A stretch of 64,000 nucleotides of DNA. Origin: Lacinutrix jangbogonensis. GTDB taxonomy: Bacteria > Bacteroidota > Bacteroidia > Flavobacteriales > Flavobacteriaceae. A program made the position numbers and the translations under genes. Location: assembly GCF_000797445.1 (NCBI RefSeq), contig NZ_JSWF01000014.1, forward strand, positions 1 to 64,000, read 5' to 3'. Below are positions 18,465-27,420 of this stretch, piece after piece; the first letter of the stretch is position 1; each line of letters starts with the position of its first letter. The notes beneath the pieces are model-generated. The model made no database searches. It was not told the origin of the DNA and was given only the letters and a program-made list of their open reading frames with translations.

Positions 18465-19415
18465 ATGAGTAAAAGAAAAGTGCTTATTATAAGCCCAAGA
18501 GCTTTCGGATATGTTAAATACTTGTATAATGAACTTAAAAAACATGAGGATTTAGAAGTGAATATTGTGTATTTAGAGTCTTTAGGATACAAGAATAACT
18601 ATCAGAAAACCCTAAATTTCTTTTCGAAACTTTTTACTGGTGTTAATTTGAAAAAGAACTATTATTTTCTTGAATCTGAAGTTAAAGCTTTTGGTTATCA
18701 AGATGAAATATTCATGATTCGTCCAGATTTTGTAACGAATGGCTTTTTAAAAACTGTAAAAAAGCAAACAGCTAAGTTAGTTGCTTATTATTGGGATAGT
18801 GCTCAAAGAGTAGAACGTAAGAAAGATGTTATTCGTTTTTTTGATAAAATATTCAGTTTTGATAAGATTGATGTTAAGCAATATAATTTTCAATTTATAA
18901 CGAATTATATTTTTGAATCTAGTACAGTAAACGATACTCCTGAGTATCTGTTTTTTAATATTTCTGGTAATGATGATGATTACAGGTTTGGACAATTAGA
19001 AGCATTCGGTAAATATTTAAAAGCTTCAGATTGGAGTTTTAAATTTATATCTTTTCATCCTAAATTGGAAATGGCTAATAGAGGTATTATTGATGTAGTT
19101 GATGAAATTATTTATGTCGATGAGGTGATTGAACTCATTAAAAAGACTAAAATTTTAGTCGAATTTCAAAGGAAGCAACAAATAGGATTATCGTTTAGAA
19201 TTTTTGAGTCTTTAGGGCTTCAGAAAAAATTGATAACAAATAACACAGATATTGTAAATTACGATTTTTATAATCCACAAAACATTTTGGTAGTAGATGC
19301 CGATAATCCAATAGTGCCAGAACATTTCGTGAATTCTCCATATATTCCTATTGAAGAAAGTGTTTTACAAAAGTATAGATTAGAACATTGGGTAAATCAT
19401 GTGTTTGATTTATAA
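18465..19415 (+). CDS. Putative LPS/glycan biosynthesis protein, first of a tandem paralogous pair
   Basis: 316 residues, soluble. Starts KVLIISPRAFGYVKYLYNEL, a Rossmann-like N-terminus; shared blocks with the next gene are MIRPDF, FSFDKIDVKQYNFQFITNYIF, FQRKQQIGLSFRIFESLG, KKLIT, YDFYNPQNILV and FVNSPY. The pattern resembles RfaS/Eps11J-like LPS biosynthesis proteins and CgeB-like glycosyltransferases, with the conserved GLSFRIFE block in place of the donor-binding region. This family link is from memory of motif pattern and moderately sure at best. Context among glycosyltransferases supports surface glycan synthesis. Confidence 0.7.
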   Translation: MSKRKVLIISPRAFGYVKYLYNELKKHEDLEVNIVYLESLGYKNNYQKTLNFFSKLFTGVNLKKNYYFLESEVKAFGYQDEIFMIRPDFVTNGFLKTVKKQTAKLVAYYWDSAQRVERKKDVIRFFDKIFSFDKIDVKQYNFQFITNYIFESSTVNDTPEYLFFNISGNDDDYRFGQLEAFGKYLKASDWSFKFISFHPKLEMANRGIIDVVDEIIYVDEVIELIKKTKILVEFQRKQQIGLSFRIFESLGLQKKLITNNTDIVNYDFYNPQNILVVDADNPIVPEHFVNSPYIPIEESVLQKYRLEHWVNHVFDL

Positions 19416-19430
19416 AACAAAGAAACTATT

Positions 19431-20381
19431 ATGCGAAAGAAGAAAATTTTAATTATTGGCCCGCCAAGTTTGGGCTATTTAAGAAAAATAAATGAAGAGC
19501 TTAATAAATATGAAAATGTAGAATCTTCGATTGTACTTATCGATAAATTCATGTTTAAATATCGGAATTTTGGACACAAAACAACTAACTTTTTGTCTAA
19601 AGCCTTTTTAGGTAAAAACCTAAAGAAAGAGTATGTTAATACTCATATCATTGAAAGTATCAATGCCTTAGGTAATCAGGATATTGTTTTTGTTATCCGT
19701 CCAGATTTACTTAAAGTTGAAACTTTAAAACACTTAAAAAACAAAACGAAAAGTTTAGAAGCATTTTACTACGATAGCACAAGGCGTTTTCCTAGAAAAG
19801 TAGAAATTATTTCGGTTTTTGATACAGTATATAGTTACGATAAAATTGATGTTGATACTTATAAATTAGAGTTTCTAACCAATTATATTTTCAGTAGAAG
19901 TAACGTGGTAAAACACGATATTCTATTTTTTAATGTCTCTACCTATGACTATCGTTATGAAGCAATGGAAAGATTGGCGAAATATATTCATGAAAAAAAA
20001 TGGAAAAAAGAGATTTTAGTTTTAGGACCAGATGAATTAACTTCTCCCTATTTAACAATTATGCATAATCAGATTCCAGTAGATGATGTAGCGGAAAAGA
20101 TAAAAAAATCTAAAATAATAATTGAAATTCAAAGAAAAGAGCAAGTAGGTTTATCGTTTAGGGTGTTTGAAGCTTTAGGACATAATAAAAAACTAATTAC
20201 TACAAACGCAGACGTTGTGCATTACGATTTTTATAATCCACAAAATATTTTGGTTATAGATGAAGATCATATAGAAATTCCGGAAGCATTTGTAAATTCT
20301 CCTTATGTACCAGTAGACGAGGCTATTCTTTCTAAATATATTTTAGAAAATTGGGTGAAGAACGTTTTTAATTTAGAATAA
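19431..20381 (+). CDS. Putative LPS/glycan biosynthesis protein, second of a tandem paralogous pair
   Basis: 316 residues, the same length as the gene 15 bases upstream and aligned with it along the whole length (IRPDLL, YSYDKIDVDTYKLEFLTNYIF, IQRKEQVGLSFRVFEALG, YDFYNPQNILVIDED, FVNSPYVPVDEAIL). This is a tandem duplication followed by divergence, most marked in the middle third, which suggests a changed donor or acceptor. Its last 9 bases overlap the end of the converging glycosyltransferase gene. Family assignment as for its neighbour. Confidence 0.7.
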   Translation: MRKKKILIIGPPSLGYLRKINEELNKYENVESSIVLIDKFMFKYRNFGHKTTNFLSKAFLGKNLKKEYVNTHIIESINALGNQDIVFVIRPDLLKVETLKHLKNKTKSLEAFYYDSTRRFPRKVEIISVFDTVYSYDKIDVDTYKLEFLTNYIFSRSNVVKHDILFFNVSTYDYRYEAMERLAKYIHEKKWKKEILVLGPDELTSPYLTIMHNQIPVDDVAEKIKKSKIIIEIQRKEQVGLSFRVFEALGHNKKLITTNADVVHYDFYNPQNILVIDEDHIEIPEAFVNSPYVPVDEAILSKYILENWVKNVFNLE

Positions 20382-21440
20382 ACTCCTGTAAACTTCAGCA
20401 TATTCCAAGGCTGCTTTATCCCAATTAAAACCAGTTGCGCGCGCAATATACGCCTTCTCATAAGCGGCTTTGTTAGTTTCAAAAGTGTGCATGCCTTTTT
20501 TGAAAATGTCTGCCATATATTTAGCTTCAAAATTATCCCAATAAAAAGCATGTTCTCCACCAATTTCTGGCAGAGAGGTGAGGTTTGATAAAAACACAGG
20601 CTTCCCAAAACGCATGGCTTCAATAGGTGGAATGCCAAAGCCTTCTAACAAAGATGGGAATACAAAAGCAGTACAATTTTGTAAATAGTATTGCTTTTCT
20701 TCAGCATTAATTTTGCCAATACAATGTATTCTATTCTTAGTATTTGTTTTTGTTATGGCTTCTGCTAATGTCGTTTTTACATAGTTGTCTGTGTTATCTC
20801 CAGCAAATACTAAATCGTAATCTGGTAAATGCTCTAGCATTTGTACTAAAGTATGTACATTTTTACGGGTGGTTAATCCACCAATAAAAAACAGATAAGG
20901 CTTATTAGTTATCGCTTTTATATGGATATCGTTTAAGCTTAAAAGCTCTTGAATTGGATTACCATTATAAATTACATATTCAGGAACGTTTGGTACATTA
21001 AAATACTTGTGCGTAGATGCTTTTGCAAATTCAGAAATATAAGTAATTGCACTACTGCGATTTAGTTTTTCTATAAAACGTTTATTGGTTTCATGGTTTA
21101 AATCACTAGATACTTCGTCTATGAAATTTACATCGTGAACCGTTAATACATAAGGAATGTTATGATAAGGTTCTACTTTTATATTCTGATTTAAACAATG
21201 CCAAACATGGTATTTTTTACGAATACGAAACAATGGTTTTCTAGATAATCCATTGTATTTTTTATAATTATAATATGCGCCAAATTCTTTTTCTAAAGGA
21301 GAAGTGTCCTTCGCATGTAAAGTCATTTTAAAATCTGAAATTTTAGCATTATAAAGCCCTTTAATTAGATGATAATTAAACTGTCCGAAACCATTAAATT
21401 GGTTTTTAATGTTATGAGATTCTAAAAAAACGTTCTTCAT
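20373..21440 (-). CDS. GT4-like glycosyltransferase (glycosyltransferase group 1)
   Basis: 355 residues from ATG 21440. A longer frame exists to 21509, but its extra 23 residues lie inside the upstream gene and the start at 21440 follows that gene's stop by one base, a clear coupling signal; MKNVFLESHNIKNQFNGFG also fits the usual N-terminus. Motifs: VLTVHDVNFIDE, YLFFIGGLTTRKNVHTL (nucleotide-sugar fold hinge) and LLEGFGIPPIEAM (the E-x7-E block of retaining GT-B enzymes). Likely adds a hexose or mannose to a surface glycan. Confidence 0.87.
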   Translation of the reverse strand: MKNVFLESHNIKNQFNGFGQFNYHLIKGLYNAKISDFKMTLHAKDTSPLEKEFGAYYNYKKYNGLSRKPLFRIRKKYHVWHCLNQNIKVEPYHNIPYVLTVHDVNFIDEVSSDLNHETNKRFIEKLNRSSAITYISEFAKASTHKYFNVPNVPEYVIYNGNPIQELLSLNDIHIKAITNKPYLFFIGGLTTRKNVHTLVQMLEHLPDYDLVFAGDNTDNYVKTTLAEAITKTNTKNRIHCIGKINAEEKQYYLQNCTAFVFPSLLEGFGIPPIEAMRFGKPVFLSNLTSLPEIGGEHAFYWDNFEAKYMADIFKKGMHTFETNKAAYEKAYIARATGFNWDKAALEYAEVYRSLF

Positions 21441-21441
21441 T

Positions 21442-22188
21442 TTAATCAATATTTCTATACATTGCCCAAAGCTGAATATAACGTTTATACACAGAAAAGG
21501 CATGCACATAACTTATAATAAAACCTTCCTTGCCATCCAGAAAACCAAATCTTAAAAAGTATTGATGCATAAAACGATACCAAGGTCTAAAGAGAAAATG
21601 GTACAAGTTTGGGCGTACATTTTTCTGGAATAACGCCTTGGCTTGAAGCTGACTGTAATGGCTTAGTTTTTCGTTATAATTATCGAAAGACTTATAAGTT
21701 TGGTGGTCTAAAGCATGTTTTAATTGTCCGATGTCTTCACTAGTTTCAATAGACTCATGAACTGCTTGGCCATTATATTTGCAATAGTTTTTATTAAATA
21801 AACGCACAGCAACATCGGTTTGAAAGCCACTATATTTTATACGTTTTCCCATAAAATTAAAGCTTCGCTTTATATTATATGCTTTTAGAGGAGGATCAGA
21901 CTTCACCTTGTCTACAATTTCCTTTATTAATTCTGGAGATATTTTTTCATCTAAATCAAAGAAAGTAACCCAGTCGTGTTTGGCTTGAGAAATGGCGAAA
22001 TTTTTCTGATCGGAAAAATTGATAAATTCACGTTGTATAATTGTTACATCATATTTCTCGGCTAATGCAATTGTATTGTCTGTGCTAAAAGAATCGACAA
22101 TAATAATTTCGTCGGCAAAAGATAAGCTTTCAATGTAGCTTTCTATGTGTAATTCTTCGTTGTAAGTTATTGCTAACGCGCTTATCAT
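21442..22188 (-). CDS. Glycosyltransferase family 2 (WaaE/KdtX-like)
   Basis: 248 residues from ATG 22188. The frame extends 18 codons further to 22242, but MISALAITYNEELHIESYIESL is the normal GT2 N-terminus, and a TACTTTTG promoter-like box lies within the extension (22224-22231). Motifs: DEIIIVDSFSTDNT, FFDLDEKI (metal-binding D-x-D), and YNGQAVHESI, as in LPS core beta-glucosyltransferases WaaE/KdtX. A C-terminal basic/aromatic stretch (FLFRPWYRFMHQYFLRFG) suggests membrane contact. Paralogous to the gene at 23243. Coupled to the GT4-like gene by a 1-base gap. Confidence 0.88.
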   Translation of the reverse strand: MISALAITYNEELHIESYIESLSFADEIIIVDSFSTDNTIALAEKYDVTIIQREFINFSDQKNFAISQAKHDWVTFFDLDEKISPELIKEIVDKVKSDPPLKAYNIKRSFNFMGKRIKYSGFQTDVAVRLFNKNYCKYNGQAVHESIETSEDIGQLKHALDHQTYKSFDNYNEKLSHYSQLQAKALFQKNVRPNLYHFLFRPWYRFMHQYFLRFGFLDGKEGFIISYVHAFSVYKRYIQLWAMYRNID

Positions 22189-22368
22189 GTAATTAAAATC
22201 GGATTTATCGATTATATTTGCTTCAAAAGTAATGAAACTCATTTTTTCTGAAGCTGAAAAGCTAAGAAAAAAATGTCTAGTTGAATTATTCCAAATTTAT
22301 TTTGGAATCTTTAAAATGAATTACTGAATAAATAACTCGTTTTCTAAATTATAATATTTTTAAATTAA

Positions 22369-23088
22369 ATGCCAAAACTTCCAATTTTAATGTACCATAG
22401 TGTTACAGCTAATGCTAACGAAAGCAAAGGCTTGACTATTTCTATTAAAAACCTAGAAACGCAATTCAAGTTTTTAAAAGAGAACGGCTACACTAGTTTA
22501 CATTTCGACGATTTACAAAGCTTGAAAAAACCAACAGATTTTCCAGAAAAAACTGTTATTATTACGTTTGACGATGTGTATGTTAATCAGTTAGAATACG
22601 CTTATCCTTTGTTACAGAAATACGAATTGAAAGCGTGTTTCTATATTCCATTTCAATATATTGGAGCCGTTAACGCATGGGATAAAGACAATGAGCCAAT
22701 AATGACTGTTGAACAACTTAAAGCTATGGATTCTAAAACGATAGAACTTGGTTTGCATTCTTTTGAACACAGACGTTACAGCGACTTATCCATTGAAACA
22801 ATACAAGAGGACTTCGATAAATGTAAAGCGTTTATCATCGAGAATACCCTTAATGTGAATAATACTCTAGCATATCCTTATGGTAACTTTCCTAAAAAAA
22901 CTCAAGAGCAATTGGCCTTTTTTAATATTTTAAATGAAAATAAAATAGCTTACGGTTTACGAATAGGCAATCGTGTAAATACGTTTCCGTTTAAAGATAA
23001 TTATCAGGTACAGCGTCTGGATATTAAAGGCGAAGATAGTTTGAAGGCTTTTGAGAAGAAGCTGAAGAAAGGAAAGCGCTGGTTTTAG
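22369..23088 (+). CDS. Polysaccharide deacetylase family protein
   Basis: 239 residues, no signal peptide. PILMYHSV at the N-terminus, VIITFDDVY (the Asp-Asp motif of NodB-type deacetylases) and LGLHSFEHRRYSDL (H-S-x-x-H metal ligands), then LAYPYGNFPKKT. These are the conserved metal and catalytic motifs of carbohydrate esterase family 4. Cytosolic location and neighbours suggest removal of an acetyl group from a GlcNAc-like residue of an LPS/capsule precursor. Single gene, with a GT2 gene divergent upstream and another converging downstream. Confidence 0.88.
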   Translation: MPKLPILMYHSVTANANESKGLTISIKNLETQFKFLKENGYTSLHFDDLQSLKKPTDFPEKTVIITFDDVYVNQLEYAYPLLQKYELKACFYIPFQYIGAVNAWDKDNEPIMTVEQLKAMDSKTIELGLHSFEHRRYSDLSIETIQEDFDKCKAFIIENTLNVNNTLAYPYGNFPKKTQEQLAFFNILNENKIAYGLRIGNRVNTFPFKDNYQVQRLDIKGEDSLKAFEKKLKKGKRWF

Positions 23089-23242
23089 AATGCAATATCT
23101 TTCAGAGTACAGCGAAGAATCTTTAGATTAGCATAGTTTAATGGTAATAGGTTTTTCAGTCTTGCGTAATTCAGAATGACAAAACTGTTTTTTGTTTCCA
23201 ACAATGTTCTTTTCCTTCGTAAATAAGTCAGGATAGGATTTT

Positions 23243-23980
23243 CTACCTCATTCCACGCTTCAACAGCATCAACTTCACATACCTAGAAAACACACCATAA
23301 GCATTAACACTTGCCACAGTTAATCCTGGAATACCATCCCTAAAACCACCACGTAAAATATAGCTGCTAAAAAAGCGGTAAAACGGTTTAAAAGCTAAAT
23401 GAAAATAAGTGGCTTTCTTTCCTTTGTTTAACATTTGCTCTGCCTGAAACCAAGCATAACTGTCTTTCTTGCTTATATAATGCTGTAATCCTTTGTAAGT
23501 AAAATGTAGTACAGGATTTTTAAGCTTACCAATAGTGCCGTCTACAATTAGTTTCTCGTGCACAGAACCTTCAAAATGACATTTTTTTCTAATAACTAAT
23601 CGTGTTACATTATCACTATGATGGTATAGAAAACGATTCATATAATAATGAGGGAAATTAAGCTTATATCCAGCATGTTTACCAGAATCTATAGCGGCTA
23701 ATAATTCTTGTTGTAATGCATATGGAATCCGCTCATCTGCATCAACAAATAAAATCCACTCACTTGTTGCGTATTGTAAAGCGTGGTTCTTTTGGTTGGA
23801 GAAATTATCGAAAGGTCTTAAATAGACTTCGCAGCCCATTTCTTCTGCTATTTGAGCAGTGTTGTCTACGCTATTAGAGTCTACAACAATAATTTGAGAT
23901 GCAAACCCAACAGATTGGATCGCTTGTTTAATGTAAGCTTCCTCGTTATAAGTCGGTATAATTACTGTAATAGAGCTCAT
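23243..23980 (-). CDS. Glycosyltransferase family 2 (WaaE/KdtX-like)
   Basis: 245 residues. ITVIIPTYNEEAYIKQAIQS, QIIVVDSNSVDNTAQIAEE, LFVDADERIP (D-x-D) and GSVHEKLIVDG follow the LPS-core WaaE pattern. The C-terminal FYRFFSSYILRGGFRDG matches the equivalent stretch of the gene at 21442, so these are paralogues within one cluster. Divergent from the next GT2 gene across a 44-base gap that carries -7 elements for both strands. Confidence 0.88.
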   Translation of the reverse strand: MSSITVIIPTYNEEAYIKQAIQSVGFASQIIVVDSNSVDNTAQIAEEMGCEVYLRPFDNFSNQKNHALQYATSEWILFVDADERIPYALQQELLAAIDSGKHAGYKLNFPHYYMNRFLYHHSDNVTRLVIRKKCHFEGSVHEKLIVDGTIGKLKNPVLHFTYKGLQHYISKKDSYAWFQAEQMLNKGKKATYFHLAFKPFYRFFSSYILRGGFRDGIPGLTVASVNAYGVFSRYVKLMLLKRGMR

Positions 23981-23988
23981 GTAAAATT

Positions 23989-24016
23989 CAAAATTACTAA
24001 AATAATTTTATATTTG
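23989..24016. promoter_or_regulatory. Divergent -7 promoter elements between two GT2 genes
   Basis: On the minus strand TAATTTTG (23989-23996) precedes ATG 23980 by ~9 bases; on the plus strand TATATTTG (24009-24016) precedes ATG 24025 by 8 bases. Both match TAnnTTTG, giving very short leaders; no TTG boxes at ideal distance. Confidence 0.4.
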
Positions 24017-24024
24017 CAGTTATA

Positions 24025-24864
24025 ATGAAAATAGATACCTCAATAATAATAAGTACTTATAATTCTCCAGAATGGTTAGAGAAAGTTCTGCATGGTTATA
24101 ATAACCAAACGTATAGTAATTTCGAAATTGTTATAGCAGATGATGGTTCTAAACAAGAGACTATAGATTTAATTAAAACTTTAAAGTCTGAGATGCTTTA
24201 TCCAATAACTCATGTTTGGCATGAAGATAATGGGTTTCAAAAGTCACAAATTTTAAATAAAGCTATTTTACAATGCACAACAGATTATATAATAATGTCT
24301 GATGGTGATTGTATTCCAAGAATGGATTTTGTTGAAACACATGTGAAATATAGAGAAAAAGGTTATTTTTTGTCTGGAGGCTATTTTATGTTACCAATGG
24401 ATATTTCAACAAAAATAACTAAAGAAGATATTTTAAAAGGAAATTGTTTTAATGTTAAGTGGTTAAAAGCATCTGGGTTAAAAGGATCGTTTAAAAACAA
24501 TAAATTAACATCTAGAGGTTTTAAATCTTGGTTTTTAAATAAATTCACTCCAACTAATGCAAGTTGGAATGGGCATAATGCTTCTGGCTGGAAAGTTGAT
24601 ATTGTAGCTATAAATGGTTTTGATGAGCGTATGCAATATGGCGGTCAAGATCGAGAGTTAGGAGAAAGACTTATGAATTTGGGGATAAAAGCCAAGCAAA
24701 TAAGGTACAATGCGGTTTGTGTGCATTTAGACCATAAACGCGGTTATAAAAATGTTGAATCCATTACTAAAAATCAACAAATTCGAAAAAACACAAGAGA
24801 TACAAAAGACATTAAAACACCTTATGGTATTGAGAAATTAGAAGACACAAAAACAACGCGCTAA
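24025..24864 (+). CDS. Glycosyltransferase family 2 with galactosyltransferase-like second domain
   Basis: 279 residues. SIIISTYNSPEWLEKVLHG, VIADDGSKQET, HEDNGFQKSQILNKAI and MSDGDCIPR (D-x-D) form the GT-A domain; NGFDERMQYGGQDRELGERL matches the Glyco_transf_7C block of chondroitin/galactosyltransferase-type bifunctional GT2 enzymes, where ED/QDRE residues act in catalysis. Soluble. Its last 4 bases overlap the 3' end of the converging methyltransferase remnant. Confidence 0.87.
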   Translation: MKIDTSIIISTYNSPEWLEKVLHGYNNQTYSNFEIVIADDGSKQETIDLIKTLKSEMLYPITHVWHEDNGFQKSQILNKAILQCTTDYIIMSDGDCIPRMDFVETHVKYREKGYFLSGGYFMLPMDISTKITKEDILKGNCFNVKWLKASGLKGSFKNNKLTSRGFKSWFLNKFTPTNASWNGHNASGWKVDIVAINGFDERMQYGGQDRELGERLMNLGIKAKQIRYNAVCVHLDHKRGYKNVESITKNQQIRKNTRDTKDIKTPYGIEKLEDTKTTR

Positions 24865-25441
24865 GCTAATTTGTAGACACCAATTTTCCAATACGTCTTT
24901 TCTTCATTAGTAGTAACTGTACTGAAGTCTAATGCTATAAATTTATCATTTTTAAAATATTCCCAACAGCCTAAACCTTCTCTGTAAATGGATACAATAA
25001 TAATGCTATTAGGTTTAAGATGTTTGATCATAGTATTTAAAACATCACTCTTTTTGCTTTCGTGAATGTAGTAAAAGGCTTCGTTTAATGCGATAATATC
25101 ATAATTGGTCTTTGGCTTATAAGTATGAAGATCGGCACAAAAAAAAGAGGACTTTTTTCTAGTATTACTATTCGCTTTTTTTATGGAAACAGAAGAGAAA
25201 TCCATGCCATCAAAAAGAAGATATACTTTCAATATTAAAATAATCCAATAAAACACCATCACCAGAACCTAAGTCTAAAATGTCCGATTTTTTATTGCCA
25301 TAATGCTTGGCATAATTTACGATTTTAACATATCTAGCACGTTTTTTTTCGTCTTTTAAATTATCCCAACGGCCTTTTTTTGTATTGTTTGTTCCAACGT
25401 TGCGTACGTCTCCAATTGTGAAATTTATCGACGATATTCAT
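24861..25441 (-). pseudogene. Class I SAM methyltransferase broken by two homopolymer frameshifts
   Basis: Starting at ATG 25441 (overlapping the stop of the upstream GT9 gene as ATGA), the frame reads MNIVDKFHNWRRTQRWNKQY and then breaks at a run of seven A (25375-25381); with six A it continues KKGRWDNLKDEKKRARYVKI and ILDLGSGDGVLLDYFN (SAM motif I), and breaks again at a run of five T in the sense strand (25212-25216); with four it continues SSFDGMDFSSVSIKKAN, LNEAFYYIHE and HLKPNSIIIVS to the stop at 24861. Removing those two bases restores a clean 192-residue methyltransferase. An internal GTG at 25262 could still give a 133-residue fragment lacking motif I. It is either a recent pseudogene, a slipped-strand switch, or a pair of sequencing errors. 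Confidence 0.85.
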
Positions 25442-26511
25442 TCGTTCTTTTTTAGATGATGCGACAGAAATGTTTCTAGTTTAGGAAGTATTAACTCTGG
25501 TGTTAATTGTTTATACATAAAAGAAGGGTCTTCTTCAATCTTACGTCTTTCATCTCTATCTGTAGAGAATAATCCAGGTTTTTCTTCTGCTAAATGTATA
25601 GAGGTATGCCTTTTACCATCTTCAAAACTAGCCCAATGCTCTTTTAGAACATAAGGTGAAAAAATAGTAAAAGTAGGTTTGTTTAAGGCTTTACTAATAT
25701 GAATTGTTCCACCTTCATTACCTACTAATAGTGCGCATTTATTCATTAATGTAATAAAACCGCGAATACTATCTTCGTAGATATCGATAACTATTTTATT
25801 TTTATCTGCACATTGCTCGTAAATATCTAAAGCATCCTTTTTTTGGTGTGGAGCATAGTTAAAGAGAATATTAACAGCGTACGCTTTTGTAATGTAATTT
25901 ATAAGTTCAACAATATACTCGTAAGGCATTGATTTTTGAGGTGTACTACCTAAAACGCCAAGCATAACAAAAGGCTGGTCGTAATTAGTTAGTTTGTTGT
26001 ACTGTTTCTCACTTTCTGTTAAACTAATTTTTGGTTCGTAATCAATGTCATTGGCTTTAATATCAAAAACCGAAGTCACCATATTTATACGGTCTTCAAT
26101 CGCTTTACCACAATTTTTAGTTTTCTCTTTTAAAAACGGAATATTATGCGAGTAAAATGGTAATGGTGGATTTTTATCGCGTTTTTTAAAACCAATTCGT
26201 ATAGGTGCATTTGAAGCTAAACAGATTAAACGACTCTGTAATTTAGCATAAGGATCAAAAATAATATCGTATTTATTGTTACGAAGTGTATTAATAAGCG
26301 AGGTGAGTTTACCAAACTTTTTAAGTTCAGCATCATTAACAGCAATTATATTATCTATGTTAGGGTTGTTTTCAATAACACCAACTGTATAATCGTAAAC
26401 CAAATAGTCAATCAAACTATTAGGATAGATTTTTTTCATATTTTGCGCTATGACGGATGCTATAAGTACATCGCCAATACGTTTATTCTGTATAACTAAG
26501 ATTTTTTTCAT
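25438..26511 (-). CDS. Glycosyltransferase family 9 (heptosyltransferase-like)
   Basis: 357 residues from ATG 26511; an upstream in-frame start at 26535 adds MTLTCSAY, which does not fit the family. MKKILVIQNKRIGDVLIAS (N-terminal GDVL), FVMLGVLGSTPQKSMPYEY and LVGNEGGTIHISKALNKPTFTI, with the GxxxGxxH-type ADP-heptose-binding block, are the ADP-heptose:LPS heptosyltransferase signatures. In Bacteroidota, which often lack heptose in the core, donors may differ. Its stop overlaps the methyltransferase ATG by 4 bases. Confidence 0.87.
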   Translation of the reverse strand: MKKILVIQNKRIGDVLIASVIAQNMKKIYPNSLIDYLVYDYTVGVIENNPNIDNIIAVNDAELKKFGKLTSLINTLRNNKYDIIFDPYAKLQSRLICLASNAPIRIGFKKRDKNPPLPFYSHNIPFLKEKTKNCGKAIEDRINMVTSVFDIKANDIDYEPKISLTESEKQYNKLTNYDQPFVMLGVLGSTPQKSMPYEYIVELINYITKAYAVNILFNYAPHQKKDALDIYEQCADKNKIVIDIYEDSIRGFITLMNKCALLVGNEGGTIHISKALNKPTFTIFSPYVLKEHWASFEDGKRHTSIHLAEEKPGLFSTDRDERRKIEEDPSFMYKQLTPELILPKLETFLSHHLKKNE

Positions 26512-26629
26512 GTATGCTGAACATGTTAAAGTCATTATTTTTCCGTAAAAACGAAAAATCTAAAGTGCTTTATTTATGCATCAATGCAAATTATTGTTTT
26601 TTCGGCTTTTATTAAAATTTAGATTCATA

Positions 26630-26637
26630 TATCTTTG
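26630..26637 (+). promoter_or_regulatory. Possible -7 promoter element for the sugar kinase-like gene
   Basis: TATCTTTG matches TAnnTTTG, 18 bases before ATG 26655, in the 143-base divergent gap. No TTG box at the expected spacing. Confidence 0.4.
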
Positions 26638-26654
26638 ATAAATAATTAGATTTA

Positions 26655-27416
26655 ATGCAAAACATTCACCTACATAACAAATACGAACATTTAAAAACTG
26701 ATATTTTAGAGTGTATCACGCATTTTAATACCGAAGGCGATTATGTTACTAAAGGAGAAAGAAACGTAATTAAAAGTTTTAAAGTAGGAGGAGAGACGTT
26801 AAACGTCAAGTCGTTTAAAACACCAAAACTAATAAATAGTTTTGTATATAAACACCTTAGAAAAAGTAAAGCCAAACGTTCTTTTGAGTATGCCAAAAAG
26901 TTAATTTCTTACAATATTCTAACACCTTTTCCTGTTGGTTATGTCGAAAATTCATCCTCAACAGGACTAACATCTAGCTATTATATAAGCAAACATGTAG
27001 ATTACGATTTTGATTTTAGAGACTTAATCCATAATCCTTTGTTCGATAATCGAGATCAAATTTTAAAGCAGTTTACGCAATTCGCATTCAAGCTACACGA
27101 GAATAATATTAATTTTCTAGACCACTCTCCAGGGAATACCTTGATTATTAAAGACCAATCTAAATACGATTTCTATCTTATTGATTTAAACCGAATGCAG
27201 TTTGAAACGATGGATCTTTCAAAGCGTATGGATAATCTAAAACGTTTGTGGTTATCTAAAAAAATGATTCAGGTAATTGCTAAAGAGTATGCAGAAATAA
27301 GTGATTATCCCTACCAAGAAGTTTACAATTTACTTTTCCAATCTTCTCAAGATTTTAAGCGCAGAATTAACCGCAAAAAGTATTTAAAACGTAAGTACTT
27401 AAATAAGAAAAAGTAG
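26655..27416 (+). CDS. Lipopolysaccharide kinase (KdkA/WaaP-like) family protein
   Basis: 253 residues, soluble with a very basic tail. NVKSFKTPKLINSFVY has the ATP-binding lysine strand, FEYAKKLISYNI the helix-C region, YISKHVDYDF the hinge, FLDHSPGNTLII the catalytic loop (D-H-x4-N) and FYLIDLNRMQF the metal-binding D. This is the small kinase fold used to phosphorylate Kdo or heptose in LPS inner core. Placed beside a GT9 gene, it probably phosphorylates the LOS core. Divergent from GT9. Confidence 0.87.
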   Translation: MQNIHLHNKYEHLKTDILECITHFNTEGDYVTKGERNVIKSFKVGGETLNVKSFKTPKLINSFVYKHLRKSKAKRSFEYAKKLISYNILTPFPVGYVENSSSTGLTSSYYISKHVDYDFDFRDLIHNPLFDNRDQILKQFTQFAFKLHENNINFLDHSPGNTLIIKDQSKYDFYLIDLNRMQFETMDLSKRMDNLKRLWLSKKMIQVIAKEYAEISDYPYQEVYNLLFQSSQDFKRRINRKKYLKRKYLNKKK

Positions 27417-27420
27417 GTTT

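Noticed and set aside
21441-21509. N-terminal extension of the GT4-like gene (MCMPFLCINVIFSFGQ...)
   Set aside because: It lies entirely inside the upstream GT2 gene and lacks family similarity; ATG 21440 follows the GT2 stop by one base.
23089-23242. Fragments like AAGAATCTTTAGATT and TCAGAATGACAAAA, reminiscent of a dispersed flavobacterial repeat containing GTCATTCTGA...GAAGAATCT
   Set aside because: Too degenerate here to define ends or structure; left as plain intergenic DNA.
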